DNA of 64,000 bases from Vreelandella subterranea (GTDB lineage Bacteria > Pseudomonadota > Gammaproteobacteria > Pseudomonadales > Halomonadaceae). Shown one piece after another: positions 36,622-46,667 of the stretch. The position numbers were made by a program, and so were the translations under genes. The notes beneath the pieces were generated by a model. It had not been told where the DNA came from and searched no databases. It was given only the letters and a program-made list of their open reading frames with translations. How positions within the stretch are numbered: the first letter of the stretch is position 1; each line of letters starts with the position of its first letter. Location of the stretch: positions 230,873 to 294,872 of the forward strand of contig NZ_FOGS01000004.1 of NCBI RefSeq assembly GCF_900111305.1, written 5' to 3'.

Positions 36622-37461
36622 TTACAGCAGGTTGAGCTTCACAGTGTAAATCATCGCGTTCTGATAATTGTTAGGCGTGCCTAGTTTTTCATCAGAATAA
36701 CGGTACTGAACGCCGGTGGTGATCATGTCCGACGGATGCCACCAGAGGCTGACGGCTCCGTTGGTGCCGACGCTGTCCGCCTTGCCGTTGACGTAGTTCT
36801 CATTCAGGTACTCATCGTCGCGGCCGAAGGTCTGTTCGTGCCAGTTGGTCACCCCAAAATCCTGCCCGAACGCATTGAAATCATAGCCTGCTACCCAGCC
36901 GGCCATGAAACCGTTCGAACCGGTGTAGCCATTGCTCTGAACTCGTGCGGCGCCGATAAACGGTTTGAACCACAGACCATTATCAAAGGTTTTGCGGTAG
37001 CCAAGGCCAAGGATCTGGTCCTGCTCACGGCTGTCAAACCCATAATCACGGAAATCGTATAGGTGGGCATAAATAGATAGCGGGCTATCGCCCAGATAGA
37101 TGTGCGATGTCAGCTTGCCCGCCGTGCGGAAGTTGTCGGCACCGCCGCTGGCTTCGTCGAACTGGTCGTTGGTAGGGTTCTCGAAATCAAAAAAACCGTA
37201 GAACTCGCCCCATTCGTAGCCCAGCCCACCTTCGAGCTCGAGGAACATGAAGTCGCTTTTCGGCGCATTGGTCGAGGTGCGGTCTTCGGTGCCGTCGGAC
37301 CAGTCGAGGTAGTTGACCGACACATTGGCGAATGACCAGACAGGATCAAAGGTATCCGCGTTAGCGGTGTTGGCGGCGCCAGCCATTAATACACCAGCGC
37401 TGAGCGCTGCGAGCGACGCACGTGAAGGAAAAGTGGCAGTAAAATATGTAAGAGCAGTCAT
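36622..37461 (-). CDS. Tsx/OmpK-like nucleoside channel, outer membrane
   Basis: A 279-residue outer-membrane beta barrel with a signal peptide (about 1-35, ending ANTANA) and a C-terminal aromatic/hydrophobic strand ([10 protein letters not shown]). [17 protein letters not shown] and [12 protein letters not shown] are typical of the OmpK/Tsx nucleoside-specific channel group. Its position ahead of nupC-deoCABD-cdd supports nucleoside uptake. Its promoter region contains two DeoR-type operators. A phage-receptor role, as for OmpK elsewhere, is possible. Confidence 0.88.
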   Translation of the reverse strand: MTALTYFTATFPSRASLAALSAGVLMAGAANTANADTFDPVWSFANVSVNYLDWSDGTEDRTSTNAPKSDFMFLELEGGLGYEWGEFYGFFDFENPTNDQFDEASGGADNFRTAGKLTSHIYLGDSPLSIYAHLYDFRDYGFDSREQDQILGLGYRKTFDNGLWFKPFIGAARVQSNGYTGSNGFMAGWVAGYDFNAFGQDFGVTNWHEQTFGRDDEYLNENYVNGKADSVGTNGAVSLWWHPSDMITTGVQYRYSDEKLGTPNNYQNAMIYTVKLNLL

Positions 37462-37537
37462 GAGAGCCTCAACAGGTTGTTAGTTGCAGTTTTGATCCGC
37501 CTCGACGACGGACGTGAGGGCTGGCGTTTTGTTGTGA

Positions 37538-37553
37538 TGTTAAAATTATAACA
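37538..37553. promoter_or_regulatory. DeoR-type operator 1
   Basis: The 16 bp TGTTAAAATTATAACA match the E. coli deo operator TGTTAGAATTCTAACA at 14 of 16 positions, with both half-sites intact. It lies 77 bp upstream of the porin start and about 220 bp upstream of deoR. Confidence 0.8.
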
Positions 37554-37558
37554 TTTAG

Positions 37559-37574
37559 TGTTATTTTTCTAACG
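37559..37574. promoter_or_regulatory. DeoR-type operator 2
   Basis: TGTTATTTTTCTAACG matches the E. coli deo operator at 12 of 16 positions, including the whole left half-site and TCTAAC on the right. Its start is exactly 21 bp from operator 1, two helical turns, so two repressors could bind the same DNA face. Confidence 0.68.
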
Positions 37575-37772
37575 TTGATTTGCAACTTTTATCACGTCAA
37601 CGGTGGTTAAATGAAAAACTGCTGACATGCGTTTCAAAAGCCGTTGGTTTAATGGTAATTCCCTGAGTGGTCGCTCAGCATAGGGGATAGCTATCAGCGG
37701 TAAGCGTGAAAGCGCTCAGCGATAACCTAGGCCCACCCAATCACAACAGGCCGTTACCAGGAGAAGCTGCCA

Positions 37773-38540
37773 ATGAAAGACCGGAGCGCGTTGCGCTTGG
37801 CAACATTGCAGGAAGCACTAGCAACTGGCGGGACGCTACATTTGCGCGATGCGGCGGCGCTTTGCGGCGTGTCGGAAATGACCATTCGCCGAGATCTTAA
37901 CGCCCACCCTCACGTGATCAGCTTGCTAGGGGGGCGCCTGGTCATGGCGCATACGCCGGGTGTGACGCCGGTGTACGACTTGAGCGAGCAACAGGCCAGC
38001 CATTATCAGGCGAAAAGCCGTCTGTGCCAGCGGGCGCAGCGCTTTATCGAAGACGGGGATACGCTGTTTGTTGATTGCGGCTCGACACTGATGCCGCTGA
38101 TGAATCAGCTTAGCGAATATCGCGAGCTGACCGTCATTACCTACGCGCTTAACGTAGCCAATGCCGTGGCGCCGCTGCCCAACGTGCGGCTAGTGCTGCT
38201 GGGCGGTCTGTTTTATGCCGCCTCGCAGTCCTTTGCCAGCGACAGCATGGCTGAATCCATTGAGCGGTTGGGCATCAACAAGGCGTTTATTTCAGCGGCG
38301 GGTGTGGATATGCAACGCGGAGTGAGTTGCTTTCATTTCCATGAGGTGCTGCCCAAGCAGGCGGCGATGGCGGCGGCTATGCAGCGTCTATTGGTAGTAG
38401 ATGCCAGCAAGTTTGGTGTGGTACGCCCAGCCTATTTTGCTTCGGTAAGCGAGTTTGATGTAGTGGTCACCGACGAGGAGGGCGCGCCCGCCTTGCTCCG
38501 CGATGACCACCATGCGGTGCCGACCATCACCGCGCCTTAG
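37773..38540 (+). CDS. deoR: DeoR family repressor of the deoxyribonucleoside operon
   Basis: A 255-residue DeoR regulator. The N-terminal helix-turn-helix (about 18-55) reads LHLRDAAALCGVSEMTIRRDL. A sugar-phosphate-binding DeoRC domain follows (DGDTLFVDCGSTLMPL near 92, NKAFISAAGVD near 170). E. coli DeoR responds to deoxyribose-5-phosphate. AGGAG precedes the ATG. It is divergent from the nucleoside operon, and the two operators between them match the E. coli deo operator, which supports the assignment. Confidence 0.92.
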   Translation: MKDRSALRLATLQEALATGGTLHLRDAAALCGVSEMTIRRDLNAHPHVISLLGGRLVMAHTPGVTPVYDLSEQQASHYQAKSRLCQRAQRFIEDGDTLFVDCGSTLMPLMNQLSEYRELTVITYALNVANAVAPLPNVRLVLLGGLFYAASQSFASDSMAESIERLGINKAFISAAGVDMQRGVSCFHFHEVLPKQAAMAAAMQRLLVVDASKFGVVRPAYFASVSEFDVVVTDEEGAPALLRDDHHAVPTITAP

Positions 38541-38833
38541 CTTGTTTTTGATTAAATTAGCCAAGTGTTCTTTAAGCCGCCGGTCATTCGTGGCAAAATC
38601 CGCCGCGTTTACCTGCGGCAAATCGTCTCTTCTCTTCTGCGTCATTGATGCGAGAATAGCCACCGTCTGCGGTAATTGTGTTTGGCGTTAGCTTGCCAAA
38701 CGATCCTCTCTCGCGATCATACGTCGACGTTAAGCGACTGCTTATCGGCTGCGTTTGCTCAAGAGACTTTGTTAGCTTGCTATTTAGCAGCTTGTTCACA
38801 ATGTTTGCCTCCCAGCCCTGACGAGGTCGTAAC
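38541..38833. other. Intergenic region upstream of cyoA
   Basis: A 293-bp gap without a supported gene. It should hold the cyo promoter. A hairpin (GTTTGGC / GCCAAAC) lies near 38679-38701. No ArcA, FNR or other known site was identified with confidence. Confidence 0.5.
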
Positions 38834-39790
38834 ATGAGAAAAAACCTCTACGCCAAAGCGGCAGGTCTTCTACTGTTGCTTTCTTTATTTTTATTGCTGG
38901 GTGGTTGTAGCTCGGCGTTGATGGACCCGAAGGGTCAGATTGGCGCCGAGCAACGCACCCTGATATTGACAGCCTTTGGCATCATGCAGATCGTCGTGAT
39001 TCCCGTTATCGGGATGACGCTGTTCTTTGCATGGCGTTACCGTCGTGGTAACCACAATGCCGCCTACACGCCTGATTGGGCACACAACACCTGGGTTGAA
39101 GTGGTGGTGTGGCTGATTCCTTGCGTTATCGTGCTCTTCCTTGCGGGGTTGACCTGGTATACATCGCATAGCCTGGACCCGCATAGGTCCATCGCTGAAG
39201 AGGGTGAGGAAACGTTTGAAATCCAGGCTGTGGCAATGGACTGGAAATGGCTGTTTATCTACCCCGAGCAAGGTATCGCCACGGTGAATGAAGTGGCTTT
39301 CCCAGCGGATACGCCGGTGCGTTTCCGGGTGAGCTCCTCGTCGGTAATGAACTCATTCTTCATCCCTGACTTGGGCAGCCAGATCTATGCCATGGCGGGA
39401 ATGGATAATGACGTCCACTTGATCGCCGATGAGGAAGGTACCTATCCAGGCCGTTCTACCAACTACAGTGGTTTTGGTTTTTCAGGCATGACCTTTGACG
39501 CTCATGCAACATCGGAAGAAGGCTTTGACGAGTGGGTAGAGGAAGTAAGGCAGTCCTCTGATTCACTGAGCCTTGAAGATGGTTATCGCGAGCTGTTAAA
39601 GCCAAGCCGTAATCATCCGGTCGAGTACTTCTCTGAAGTATCGCCGACCCTTTACGACGACATTCTCAACATTTACCACAATGGTGAGCCCGTTGAGGTG
39701 CTTCCTGACGAGACCGGATATAAACATGCCAGTAGCGATCATCAAGAGCAGCACGGCGATATGGCGATGAGCGCGGAGGCAGCGGAGTAA
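38834..39790 (+). CDS. cyoA: Ubiquinol oxidase (cytochrome o) subunit II
   Basis: A 318-residue lipoprotein subunit. The signal ends in a lipobox (LLLGGCSS), followed by two membrane helices and a periplasmic cupredoxin-like domain that lacks the CuA ligands of cytochrome c oxidases, as expected for a quinol oxidase. MDWKWLFIYPEQGIATVNE is a typical segment. It is the first gene of cyoABCDE. The acidic C-terminal tail fits a halophile's exported domain. Confidence 0.95.
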   Translation: MRKNLYAKAAGLLLLLSLFLLLGGCSSALMDPKGQIGAEQRTLILTAFGIMQIVVIPVIGMTLFFAWRYRRGNHNAAYTPDWAHNTWVEVVVWLIPCVIVLFLAGLTWYTSHSLDPHRSIAEEGEETFEIQAVAMDWKWLFIYPEQGIATVNEVAFPADTPVRFRVSSSSVMNSFFIPDLGSQIYAMAGMDNDVHLIADEEGTYPGRSTNYSGFGFSGMTFDAHATSEEGFDEWVEEVRQSSDSLSLEDGYRELLKPSRNHPVEYFSEVSPTLYDDILNIYHNGEPVEVLPDETGYKHASSDHQEQHGDMAMSAEAAE

Positions 39791-39793
39791 ACT

Positions 39794-41830
39794 ATGTTTG
39801 GAAAACTCGGTTTTGACGCTATCCCAACCGACCCGATTGTTCTGGTCGTAGCGGCAGCCATCGCAATTGGTGGTGCGGTGCTGGTAGCAGGGATTACCTA
39901 CTTTCGTAAGTGGGGCTACTTGTGGAGTGAGTGGTTCACCTCGGTTGACCACAAGAAACTCGGCATCATGTACTTCATCGTTGCCCTGGTGATGTTGATC
40001 CGTGGCTTTGCCGATGCGTTGATGATGCGTACTCAGCAAGCGCTTGCGGTCGCCGGCTCTGAGGGGTATCTACCACCGGAACACTACGACCAGATATTCA
40101 CCGCCCACGGCGTGATCATGATCTTCTTCGTGGCCATGCCCATGGTCATCGGCTTGATGAACCTGGTGGTGCCGTTGCAGATTGGTGCGCGCGATGTTGC
40201 CTACCCATTCCTTAACAACCTGAGTTTCTGGCTGTTTGTAGCGGGTGCTATTCTGGTCAACGTATCACTGGTAGTTGGTGAGTTCGCCGCGACCGGCTGG
40301 TTGGCCTACGCGCCGCTATCGGGGATCGAATACAGTCCCGGCGTCGGGGTCGACTACTGGATATGGGCGTTGCAGATATCCGGTATCGGGACAACGCTAA
40401 CGGGGATCAACTTCTTCGTGACGATCCTGAAAATGCGTGCGCCGGGCATGAAGATGTTCCGCATGCCGATCTTCACCTGGACCTCGCTGTGCGCCAACGT
40501 ACTGATTATTGCGTCGTTCCCGATTCTGACCGCGACGATTGCAATGCTGACCCTTGACCGTTACCTGGGGATGAACTTCTTCACCAACGATCTTGGCGGC
40601 AACGTCATGATGTACGTCAACCTCATCTGGGCCTGGGGCCATCCTGAGGTGTACATCTTGATTTTGCCGGCCTTCGGCGTGTTCTCTGAAGTTGTGGCAA
40701 CCTTCAGTCGTAAGCGACTGTTCGGCTATACCACTATGGTCTGGGCCACCGTCGCGATTACGATTCTGTCGTTCGTCGTCTGGTTGCACCACTTCTTCAC
40801 CATGGGGGCCGGCGCTAACGTCAACGCCTTCTTCGGCATCATGACGATGATCATCGCCATCCCCACGGGCGTGAAGGTATTCAACTGGCTGTTCACCATG
40901 TACCGCGGCAGCATCGAGTTGTCAGTGCCCATGCTGTGGACCATCGGTTTTATCATTACCTTCACTATCGGTGGTATGACCGGTGTGATGCTTTCGGTAC
41001 CGGCGGCCAACTTCGTGCTGCACAACAGCCTGTTCGTTATTGCCCACTTCCATAACGTGATTATCGGTGGTGTGGTGTTTGGCATGATGGCGGGTCTGGT
41101 GTACTGGTTCCCGAAAGCCTTTGGCTTCAAGCTCGACGAAAAATGGGGCAAGCGCAGCTTCTGGTGCTGGTTGATTGGTTTCTACATGGCCTTCATGCCG
41201 CTGTATGTACTGAGTTTCTTCGGTGCCGTACGTCGCATGCAGTCTTACGAGCCCTCCGAGTGGTGGCCGATGATGATGGTCGCCTGGGTAGGCGCATTGA
41301 TCATCCTGTTGGGTATTGTATGTACGGCGATTCAGCTGTTCGTCAGCATCAAGAACCGCAACAGCATGAAGTACCGCGATGTTAGCGGTGATCCATGGGA
41401 TGGCCGTACGCTCGAATGGTCAACCTCGTCGCCCGCGCCGTTCTACAACTTCGCGCATCTGCCGACCATCAGTGGTATCGATGATTTCTGGCAGCAGAAG
41501 CAGGAAGGCCGCGATGCGATCGGTAATGGGCCGTATCAGGATATCCACATGCCGCGTAACACAGTGGCAGGGCCGGTGATGAGCCTGTTCGCGACTGTCT
41601 TTGGCTTCGCCATGGTGTGGCACATCTGGTGGCTGGCGATTGTCGGTGGTATCGGTGTCTTTGTCGCCTTCATATTGCGTGTCGCCAATGACGACATTGA
41701 CTACTACGTGCCGGCGGCAGAAGTTGAACGTATTGAGGTTGAGCATAAGCAGCGCCTCGAAGAGTATCGGGAGTGGGTGAAGCAGCATCCCGAAGAAGCG
41801 TCTCATCTACAGGTCCGGATGCAGGGGTAA
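39794..41830 (+). CDS. cyoB: Ubiquinol oxidase subunit I
   Basis: A 678-residue, about 15-helix heme-copper oxidase catalytic subunit. CuB/heme ligands are visible: [17 protein letters not shown] (His-Tyr crosslink), LHHFFTMG (CuB histidines) and [11 protein letters not shown] (heme ligands). The N-terminal [12 protein letters not shown] is standard for the family. It oxidises quinol and reduces oxygen while pumping protons. It starts three bases after cyoA. Confidence 0.97.
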   Translation: MFGKLGFDAIPTDPIVLVVAAAIAIGGAVLVAGITYFRKWGYLWSEWFTSVDHKKLGIMYFIVALVMLIRGFADALMMRTQQALAVAGSEGYLPPEHYDQIFTAHGVIMIFFVAMPMVIGLMNLVVPLQIGARDVAYPFLNNLSFWLFVAGAILVNVSLVVGEFAATGWLAYAPLSGIEYSPGVGVDYWIWALQISGIGTTLTGINFFVTILKMRAPGMKMFRMPIFTWTSLCANVLIIASFPILTATIAMLTLDRYLGMNFFTNDLGGNVMMYVNLIWAWGHPEVYILILPAFGVFSEVVATFSRKRLFGYTTMVWATVAITILSFVVWLHHFFTMGAGANVNAFFGIMTMIIAIPTGVKVFNWLFTMYRGSIELSVPMLWTIGFIITFTIGGMTGVMLSVPAANFVLHNSLFVIAHFHNVIIGGVVFGMMAGLVYWFPKAFGFKLDEKWGKRSFWCWLIGFYMAFMPLYVLSFFGAVRRMQSYEPSEWWPMMMVAWVGALIILLGIVCTAIQLFVSIKNRNSMKYRDVSGDPWDGRTLEWSTSSPAPFYNFAHLPTISGIDDFWQQKQEGRDAIGNGPYQDIHMPRNTVAGPVMSLFATVFGFAMVWHIWWLAIVGGIGVFVAFILRVANDDIDYYVPAAEVERIEVEHKQRLEEYREWVKQHPEEASHLQVRMQG

Positions 41831-41832
41831 CC

Positions 41833-42453
41833 ATGGCGAGCGAAGCAGTAACTAACCACGACGATCACGCGCATCCAGAAGCGCATGATCACCACGATAC
41901 CAGCAGCATCAAGGTTTTCGGTTTCTGGGTTTACCTAATGAGCGACTTGGTAATCTTCGGAATACTATTCGCGACCTTCGCCGTGCTCCTTCGGGGCACG
42001 GCCGGTGGACCCGACGGCTCAGAGATCTTTGATCTACCACTGATTTTGGCCGGTACATTTGCACTGTTGATCAGTAGTTTTACCTACGGCATGGCGGTAC
42101 TTGCAATGACCGCCGAGAAGGTCGACAAAGTCAAAAAATGGCTGTGGATCACCTTCGTGCTGGGGGCAGGCTTTATCGCCATGGAGATTTATGAGTTCCA
42201 ACATCTCATTCATCTCGGCTACGGCCCTGATCGCAGCGGCTTTTTATCTGCCTTCTTTACCTTGGTTGGCACACACGGTCTGCACGTAACCTTCGGGCTG
42301 GTCTGGATCCTGGTAGTGCTCTATCAATTGCGTACCAAGGGGCTGAACGATATGACACGCCCGCGTATTTTGTGTCTAAGCTTGTTTTGGCACTTTCTGG
42401 ATATCGTGTGGATTTGTGTATTCTCATTCGTCTACCTGATGGGGGCTCTGTAA
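41833..42453 (+). CDS. cyoC: Ubiquinol oxidase subunit III
   Basis: A 206-residue five-helix subunit of the bo-type oxidase. The N-terminus is His/Asp-rich ([15 protein letters not shown]), then [17 protein letters not shown] and the family segment [14 protein letters not shown]. The ATG at 41833 lies two bases after the cyoB stop; a frame open to 41773 lies inside cyoB. Confidence 0.95.
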   Translation: MASEAVTNHDDHAHPEAHDHHDTSSIKVFGFWVYLMSDLVIFGILFATFAVLLRGTAGGPDGSEIFDLPLILAGTFALLISSFTYGMAVLAMTAEKVDKVKKWLWITFVLGAGFIAMEIYEFQHLIHLGYGPDRSGFLSAFFTLVGTHGLHVTFGLVWILVVLYQLRTKGLNDMTRPRILCLSLFWHFLDIVWICVFSFVYLMGAL

Positions 42454-42454
42454 T

Positions 42455-42772
42455 ATGAAGGACTCACCCACTGCACACGGCAGCGTTAAGTCCTATGTGA
42501 CGGGGCTGGTTCTGTCCATCGTGCTGACCATTATCCCGTTCGCTGCGGTAATGAGCGGCGCGCTGAGCATGAATGCCACCGTCTGGACGATCGTGATCAC
42601 CGCCGTTGCCCAGATATTGGTGCAGCTCGTGATGTTCATGCACATGGACACCAAGCAGGAGGAAGGCTGGAATTTCATGTCTTTCGTCTTCACCTTGGTT
42701 ATTCTCGGCCTGGTTGTTGGAGGTTCGTTGTGGATCATGCAACATCTACACCTCAATCTACAAATGGGATAA
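42455..42772 (+). CDS. cyoD: Ubiquinol oxidase subunit IV
   Basis: A 105-residue three-helix assembly subunit of cytochrome bo. It has the typical [19 protein letters not shown] and [11 protein letters not shown] segments and begins one base after the cyoC stop, which suggests coupled translation. Confidence 0.94.
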   Translation: MKDSPTAHGSVKSYVTGLVLSIVLTIIPFAAVMSGALSMNATVWTIVITAVAQILVQLVMFMHMDTKQEEGWNFMSFVFTLVILGLVVGGSLWIMQHLHLNLQMG

Positions 42773-42777
42773 CGTTT

Positions 42778-43671
42778 ATGGTCAAGGTGGGCGATTATTT
42801 CGCCCTCACCAAACCGGGCATCATTGGTGGCAATACCATTTCAGTCATGGGCGGCTATTTCTTAGCCGCCCGCGGCGATTTTGACTTGCTGCTGTTTATG
42901 AGCGCGGTGGTGGGCCTGGCGCTGGTGATTGCGTCGGGCTGTGCCTTCAATAACGTGATTGATCGTGATATCGATGCGGTGATGAGCCGCACGCGAACAC
43001 GGGCTCTGGTTCAGGGCCGCATCACGCCGTTTGCGGCACTTTGCTTTGCGACGCTGCTGGGTATTGCGGGTTTTGCTGTGTTGGCACTGGGCACCAATGG
43101 TTTGACCGTTGCCCTGGCAGGCTTTGGCTATGCCATCTATGTAGGGGCCTACAGCCTTTACATGAAGCGCCACTCAGAGTTTGGCACCTTGGTTGGCAGT
43201 CTTTCGGGCGCAATACCGCCGGTGGTGGGTTACTGCGCCGTGACGAACCAACTGGACGCAGGCGCGCTGACGCTGCTGTTGATTTTCTGTCTTTGGCAAA
43301 TGCCGCATTCCTATGCGATTGCTATTTTCCGGATGGACGATTATCGCGCCGCTTCAATTCCGGTTCTACCGGTTGTGCGCGGTATTGCCTCGGCGCGTCG
43401 CTACATCCTGGGCTATATCGTGGCGTTCATTGCCGCGTCCTTGGCATTAGCCCTGGCTGGCTATGCGGGCGTTGGCTACCTGATCGTGGCACTGGTCATG
43501 GGAAGCTACTGGCTCTACCAAGCCGTGCAGGGCTACAACGGAAGCGATGACATCCGCTGGGCCAGGCGCGTGTTCGGCGTATCGATTCTGGCCATTACGG
43601 CGCTTAGTGTTGCCATGTCACTGGATGCCAGCCTGCTTTCGTTACCTCCGTTGTTAGACCGTTGGCTATGA
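42778..43671 (+). CDS. cyoE: Protoheme IX farnesyltransferase (heme o synthase)
   Basis: A 297-residue UbiA-family membrane prenyltransferase that makes heme o for cyoB. The Asp-rich motif [18 protein letters not shown] lies near residue 60 and the second conserved region [20 protein letters not shown] near 185. The ATG at 42778 is five bases after cyoD; a frame open to 42730 lies inside cyoD. A weak stem-loop (43688-43710) follows. Confidence 0.95.
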   Translation: MVKVGDYFALTKPGIIGGNTISVMGGYFLAARGDFDLLLFMSAVVGLALVIASGCAFNNVIDRDIDAVMSRTRTRALVQGRITPFAALCFATLLGIAGFAVLALGTNGLTVALAGFGYAIYVGAYSLYMKRHSEFGTLVGSLSGAIPPVVGYCAVTNQLDAGALTLLLIFCLWQMPHSYAIAIFRMDDYRAASIPVLPVVRGIASARRYILGYIVAFIAASLALALAGYAGVGYLIVALVMGSYWLYQAVQGYNGSDDIRWARRVFGVSILAITALSVAMSLDASLLSLPPLLDRWL

Positions 43672-43788
43672 AGTACGTCAGAAATTAGGCAGGAGTGCAA
43701 TGCTCCTGTCTATACTGTCTGTAAGCCCGATTCGGGTTTGATCGACTATTTCGTCGGTTAGAATAAAAAGGACAGTAGGAGACGTACC

Positions 43789-44394
43789 ATGCTGACACAC
43801 GTCTGGGGCTTGATGGCCCATCCTCAGCGCGAATGGAAACAGATGCACGACGAGCACGAAACGGTGTTTCACCTTTATGCTCATCACGTGTTGATTCTAA
43901 GCGCCGTACCGGTTGTTTGTTCCTTCATTGGCACCACGCAGTTTGGCTGGGGGCTCGGCGCTGAGCGCACCATTCAGTTGAATTTGCTGGACGCCTTTTA
44001 TGCGGGCATCGTGTTCTACCTGGTCATTCTGGCGGCCGTGTTCTTCATGGGTAACGTTATCCACTGGATGGCCCAACGCTTTGTTGACCCCCCGAATCGT
44101 CGCCGCTGCGTGAAGTTTGCGGGTTATGTCGCGACCCCCATGCTGCTCAGCGGCGTCGTGGCGCTTTATCCCATCGTATGGCTCTGCCTGCTGGCTGGTG
44201 TGATAGGACTTTGCTGGTCGGGTTATCTGCTCTACGTGGGGATCCCCAACTTCCTGGATATCTCTGATGAGCAGGGGTTTATCGTCTCCAGTGCGACGCT
44301 GGCCATTGGGGTGCTGGTGCTGGAGATGCTGCTGGCCGCGACGGTACTGCTGTGGGGCTACGGTGAGCGGATAATCTTGGGCCTCCTGCAATAG
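43789..44394 (+). CDS. Yip1 family membrane protein
   Basis: A 201-residue protein with about five membrane helices and the Yip1-domain layout (VWGLMAHPQREWKQM at the start, then FAGYVATPMLLSGVVALYP in the middle). Bacterial members are widespread and of unknown role. AGGAG precedes the ATG. It follows cyoE by 117 bp, with a weak hairpin between, so it may be a separate transcript. Confidence 0.88.
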   Translation: MLTHVWGLMAHPQREWKQMHDEHETVFHLYAHHVLILSAVPVVCSFIGTTQFGWGLGAERTIQLNLLDAFYAGIVFYLVILAAVFFMGNVIHWMAQRFVDPPNRRRCVKFAGYVATPMLLSGVVALYPIVWLCLLAGVIGLCWSGYLLYVGIPNFLDISDEQGFIVSSATLAIGVLVLEMLLAATVLLWGYGERIILGLLQ

Positions 44395-44436
44395 CCAGTG
44401 CCGGTTTGTCTTCTTTATGTCTTTAGCCATCAAACG

Positions 44437-44470
44437 CCTGCCCCCTTATCGTCAACGGTAAGGGGGCAGG
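44437..44470. terminator. Perfect 12-bp stem-loop between Yip1 gene and pta
   Basis: CCTGCCCCCTTA pairs perfectly with TAAGGGGGCAGG around a 10-base loop, in the gap between two convergent genes. A T tract is lacking, so termination may be partial. Confidence 0.7.
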
Positions 44471-44483
44471 TTGCCTTGCGGAG

Positions 44484-46667
44484 TCAGGTGAGTTGCTGAC
44501 TGGCCTGAATGGCGGTGAGGGCAATGGTGTATACGATATCATCGACCAGCGCGCCGCGTGACAGGTCGTTCACCGGTTTGTTCAGGCCCTGCAGCATGGG
44601 GCCAACGCTGACCACCCGTGCGCTACGTTGAACGGCTTTGTAAGTCGTGTTGCCGGTATTGAGATCCGGGAATACGAACACCGTGGCCCTGCCCGCCACT
44701 GGTGAGTCGGGCGCTTTCTGTTTGCCGACGCTTTCGATCGCGGCCGCATCGTATTGTAGCGGGCCATCAATGAGCAAGTGCGGTGCGCGCTGTTGGGCAA
44801 TGCGCGTCGCTTCGCGTACCTTGTCGACATCGGCGCCGGTACCGGAGTCGCCGGTTGAGTAGCTGATCATCGCGACGCGTGGATCGATGCCGAAGGCCTC
44901 GGCAGAACGGGCGCTTTGCAGGGCGATCTCGGCCAGGGTTTTAGCGTCGGGGTCCGGGTTCACGGCACAATCTCCATAGACCACGACCTGCTCGGGCAGC
45001 AGCATGAAGAAGATCGATGAGACCTGGTGATATTCTGGCGCGGTTTTAATCAGTTGAAACGCGGGTCGTACGGTGTTGGCCGTGGTGTGTACCGCCCCTG
45101 ATACCAAGCCATCGACTTCACCCAGTTGCAGCATCATGGTGCCGAGCACGACATTGTCCTGCAACTGAGCCTCGGCGGTTAACTCGTTGAGCTTGCCGCG
45201 TCGGCGGTCCACCATGGGCGCGATGTAATGCGCCCGGGTACTTTCCGGGTCGATGATGGTCAGCTCGTCGGGCAGCGTCAGGCCGCGGTTGCGGGCGATG
45301 TTATCAATGTCATCGCGCTTGCCCAGCAGCACACAGTTGGCGATGCCGCGGCGCTGACAGATTATCGCCGCTTCGATGGTGCGTGGCTCGTCGCCTTCCG
45401 GCAGCACGATACGTTTCTTGGCGTGTTGGGCGAGCTTGACCAGCTGGTGGCGAAACGCCGAGGGTGACAGACGATGGGTGTAGCCGCGGCTGAGGTGGGT
45501 CTTGAGCCATTCCAGGTCGATATGGGCTGCAACATAACGGGCCACCTGCTCGGCGCGCTCGAAATCATCCATGGGGATTTCGCTGCTCAACTGGCTCAAG
45601 TTCTGGGCGGTGGTCAGGCTGTCGGTATCGACGGCGAGCACCGGCAGGCCAGTTTTCAGCGCTGGCCGACACATTTCAATCATGTTGTCGTTGGGCATAA
45701 AGCCATTGGTCAGCAGTACGCCGGCCAACCGGGTGCCGTTCATGGTGGCAAGAGCCGAGGCCAGTATCACGTCGTCGCGGTCGCCAGAGGTCACCACCAG
45801 GCTGCCCGGCGTGAAAATATGCAATGCATTGGCGGCACTTCGGGCGCAAAGGCTGGTGGAAAGCACCCTGCGGCTCAGGGCCTCGCCTTCGTTCAGCAGC
45901 GTTGCATTCAATGCCCGTGCGACATCCAGGGTGCGTGGTGCGCTGAGGGCGTTGCTGAAAGGCACAACGCCGATCAGATGAAACTTGTCAGTCGCCAGGG
46001 CAGGCGAATACTGCCGGAGTTCAGCAAGCACCGATTCTTCCAGCTGAGGCTTAAAGGTACCGGGCGCTGCAGAAAGATCGTCGTCCTGGGCATAGGGTAA
46101 GTTTTTCATACGCATCAAAATGCCGCCCAGGGTGCGGCTTGAGCTGACACCGCCGAAGCTCCTGGCGTGCATGTCCAACTCTTCGGCGAGCCGCTGCGGG
46201 TCATCCAGGTCGCCGGTGCCGACGAGAATGATCCGTGCGTTGAGTGCGTGAGCGAGCTGAGCATTGGTTTGGGTGGCGTAGGTGGTGTGCTGAGTCGGCA
46301 CCACGCCTTCGACCACCACCAGGTCCAGTGCGCTGCCGTCGCGATAAGCCTGCTGGGTGACCTGGTCGTAGAGCTCGATGACGTTTTCCATCAGCTCGTC
46401 GGTTTGATCGTCGCGCAACAAACGCTCCAGGCGGGCTTGGGAAATAGGCGAGGGCGGACGCTGGTTCAGCGCCCGTGACACCAGCGCCGTCGAGCGATCA
46501 AGGCCTGGGCCGTTTCGCTCGTTCTGCATGAACGGTTTTAGGAAGCCCGCTTTTAGGCCAATGGTATCCAGCGCCTGAATCAGGCCGAGACAGGCGGAGG
46601 TTAACCCCGCCCCTTCGCTGGTGGGTACCAGCAAAATGGCCTGGGGAGTGTCGGCGGGCGTATTCAT
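44484..46667 (-). CDS. pta: Phosphate acetyltransferase
   Basis: A 727-residue long-form Pta: an N-terminal P-loop-like/DRTGG regulatory half (AILLVPTSEGAGLTSAC at the start) and a C-terminal catalytic PTA_PTB domain (RIVLPEGDEPRTIEA near residue 420, SYSTGDSGTG near 605 and GPLQYDAAA near 640). It interconverts acetyl-CoA and acetyl phosphate. It overlaps the ackA stop by four bases (ATGA), so the two are translationally coupled. Confidence 0.96.
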   Translation of the reverse strand: MNTPADTPQAILLVPTSEGAGLTSACLGLIQALDTIGLKAGFLKPFMQNERNGPGLDRSTALVSRALNQRPPSPISQARLERLLRDDQTDELMENVIELYDQVTQQAYRDGSALDLVVVEGVVPTQHTTYATQTNAQLAHALNARIILVGTGDLDDPQRLAEELDMHARSFGGVSSSRTLGGILMRMKNLPYAQDDDLSAAPGTFKPQLEESVLAELRQYSPALATDKFHLIGVVPFSNALSAPRTLDVARALNATLLNEGEALSRRVLSTSLCARSAANALHIFTPGSLVVTSGDRDDVILASALATMNGTRLAGVLLTNGFMPNDNMIEMCRPALKTGLPVLAVDTDSLTTAQNLSQLSSEIPMDDFERAEQVARYVAAHIDLEWLKTHLSRGYTHRLSPSAFRHQLVKLAQHAKKRIVLPEGDEPRTIEAAIICQRRGIANCVLLGKRDDIDNIARNRGLTLPDELTIIDPESTRAHYIAPMVDRRRGKLNELTAEAQLQDNVVLGTMMLQLGEVDGLVSGAVHTTANTVRPAFQLIKTAPEYHQVSSIFFMLLPEQVVVYGDCAVNPDPDAKTLAEIALQSARSAEAFGIDPRVAMISYSTGDSGTGADVDKVREATRIAQQRAPHLLIDGPLQYDAAAIESVGKQKAPDSPVAGRATVFVFPDLNTGNTTYKAVQRSARVVSVGPMLQGLNKPVNDLSRGALVDDIVYTIALTAIQASQQLT

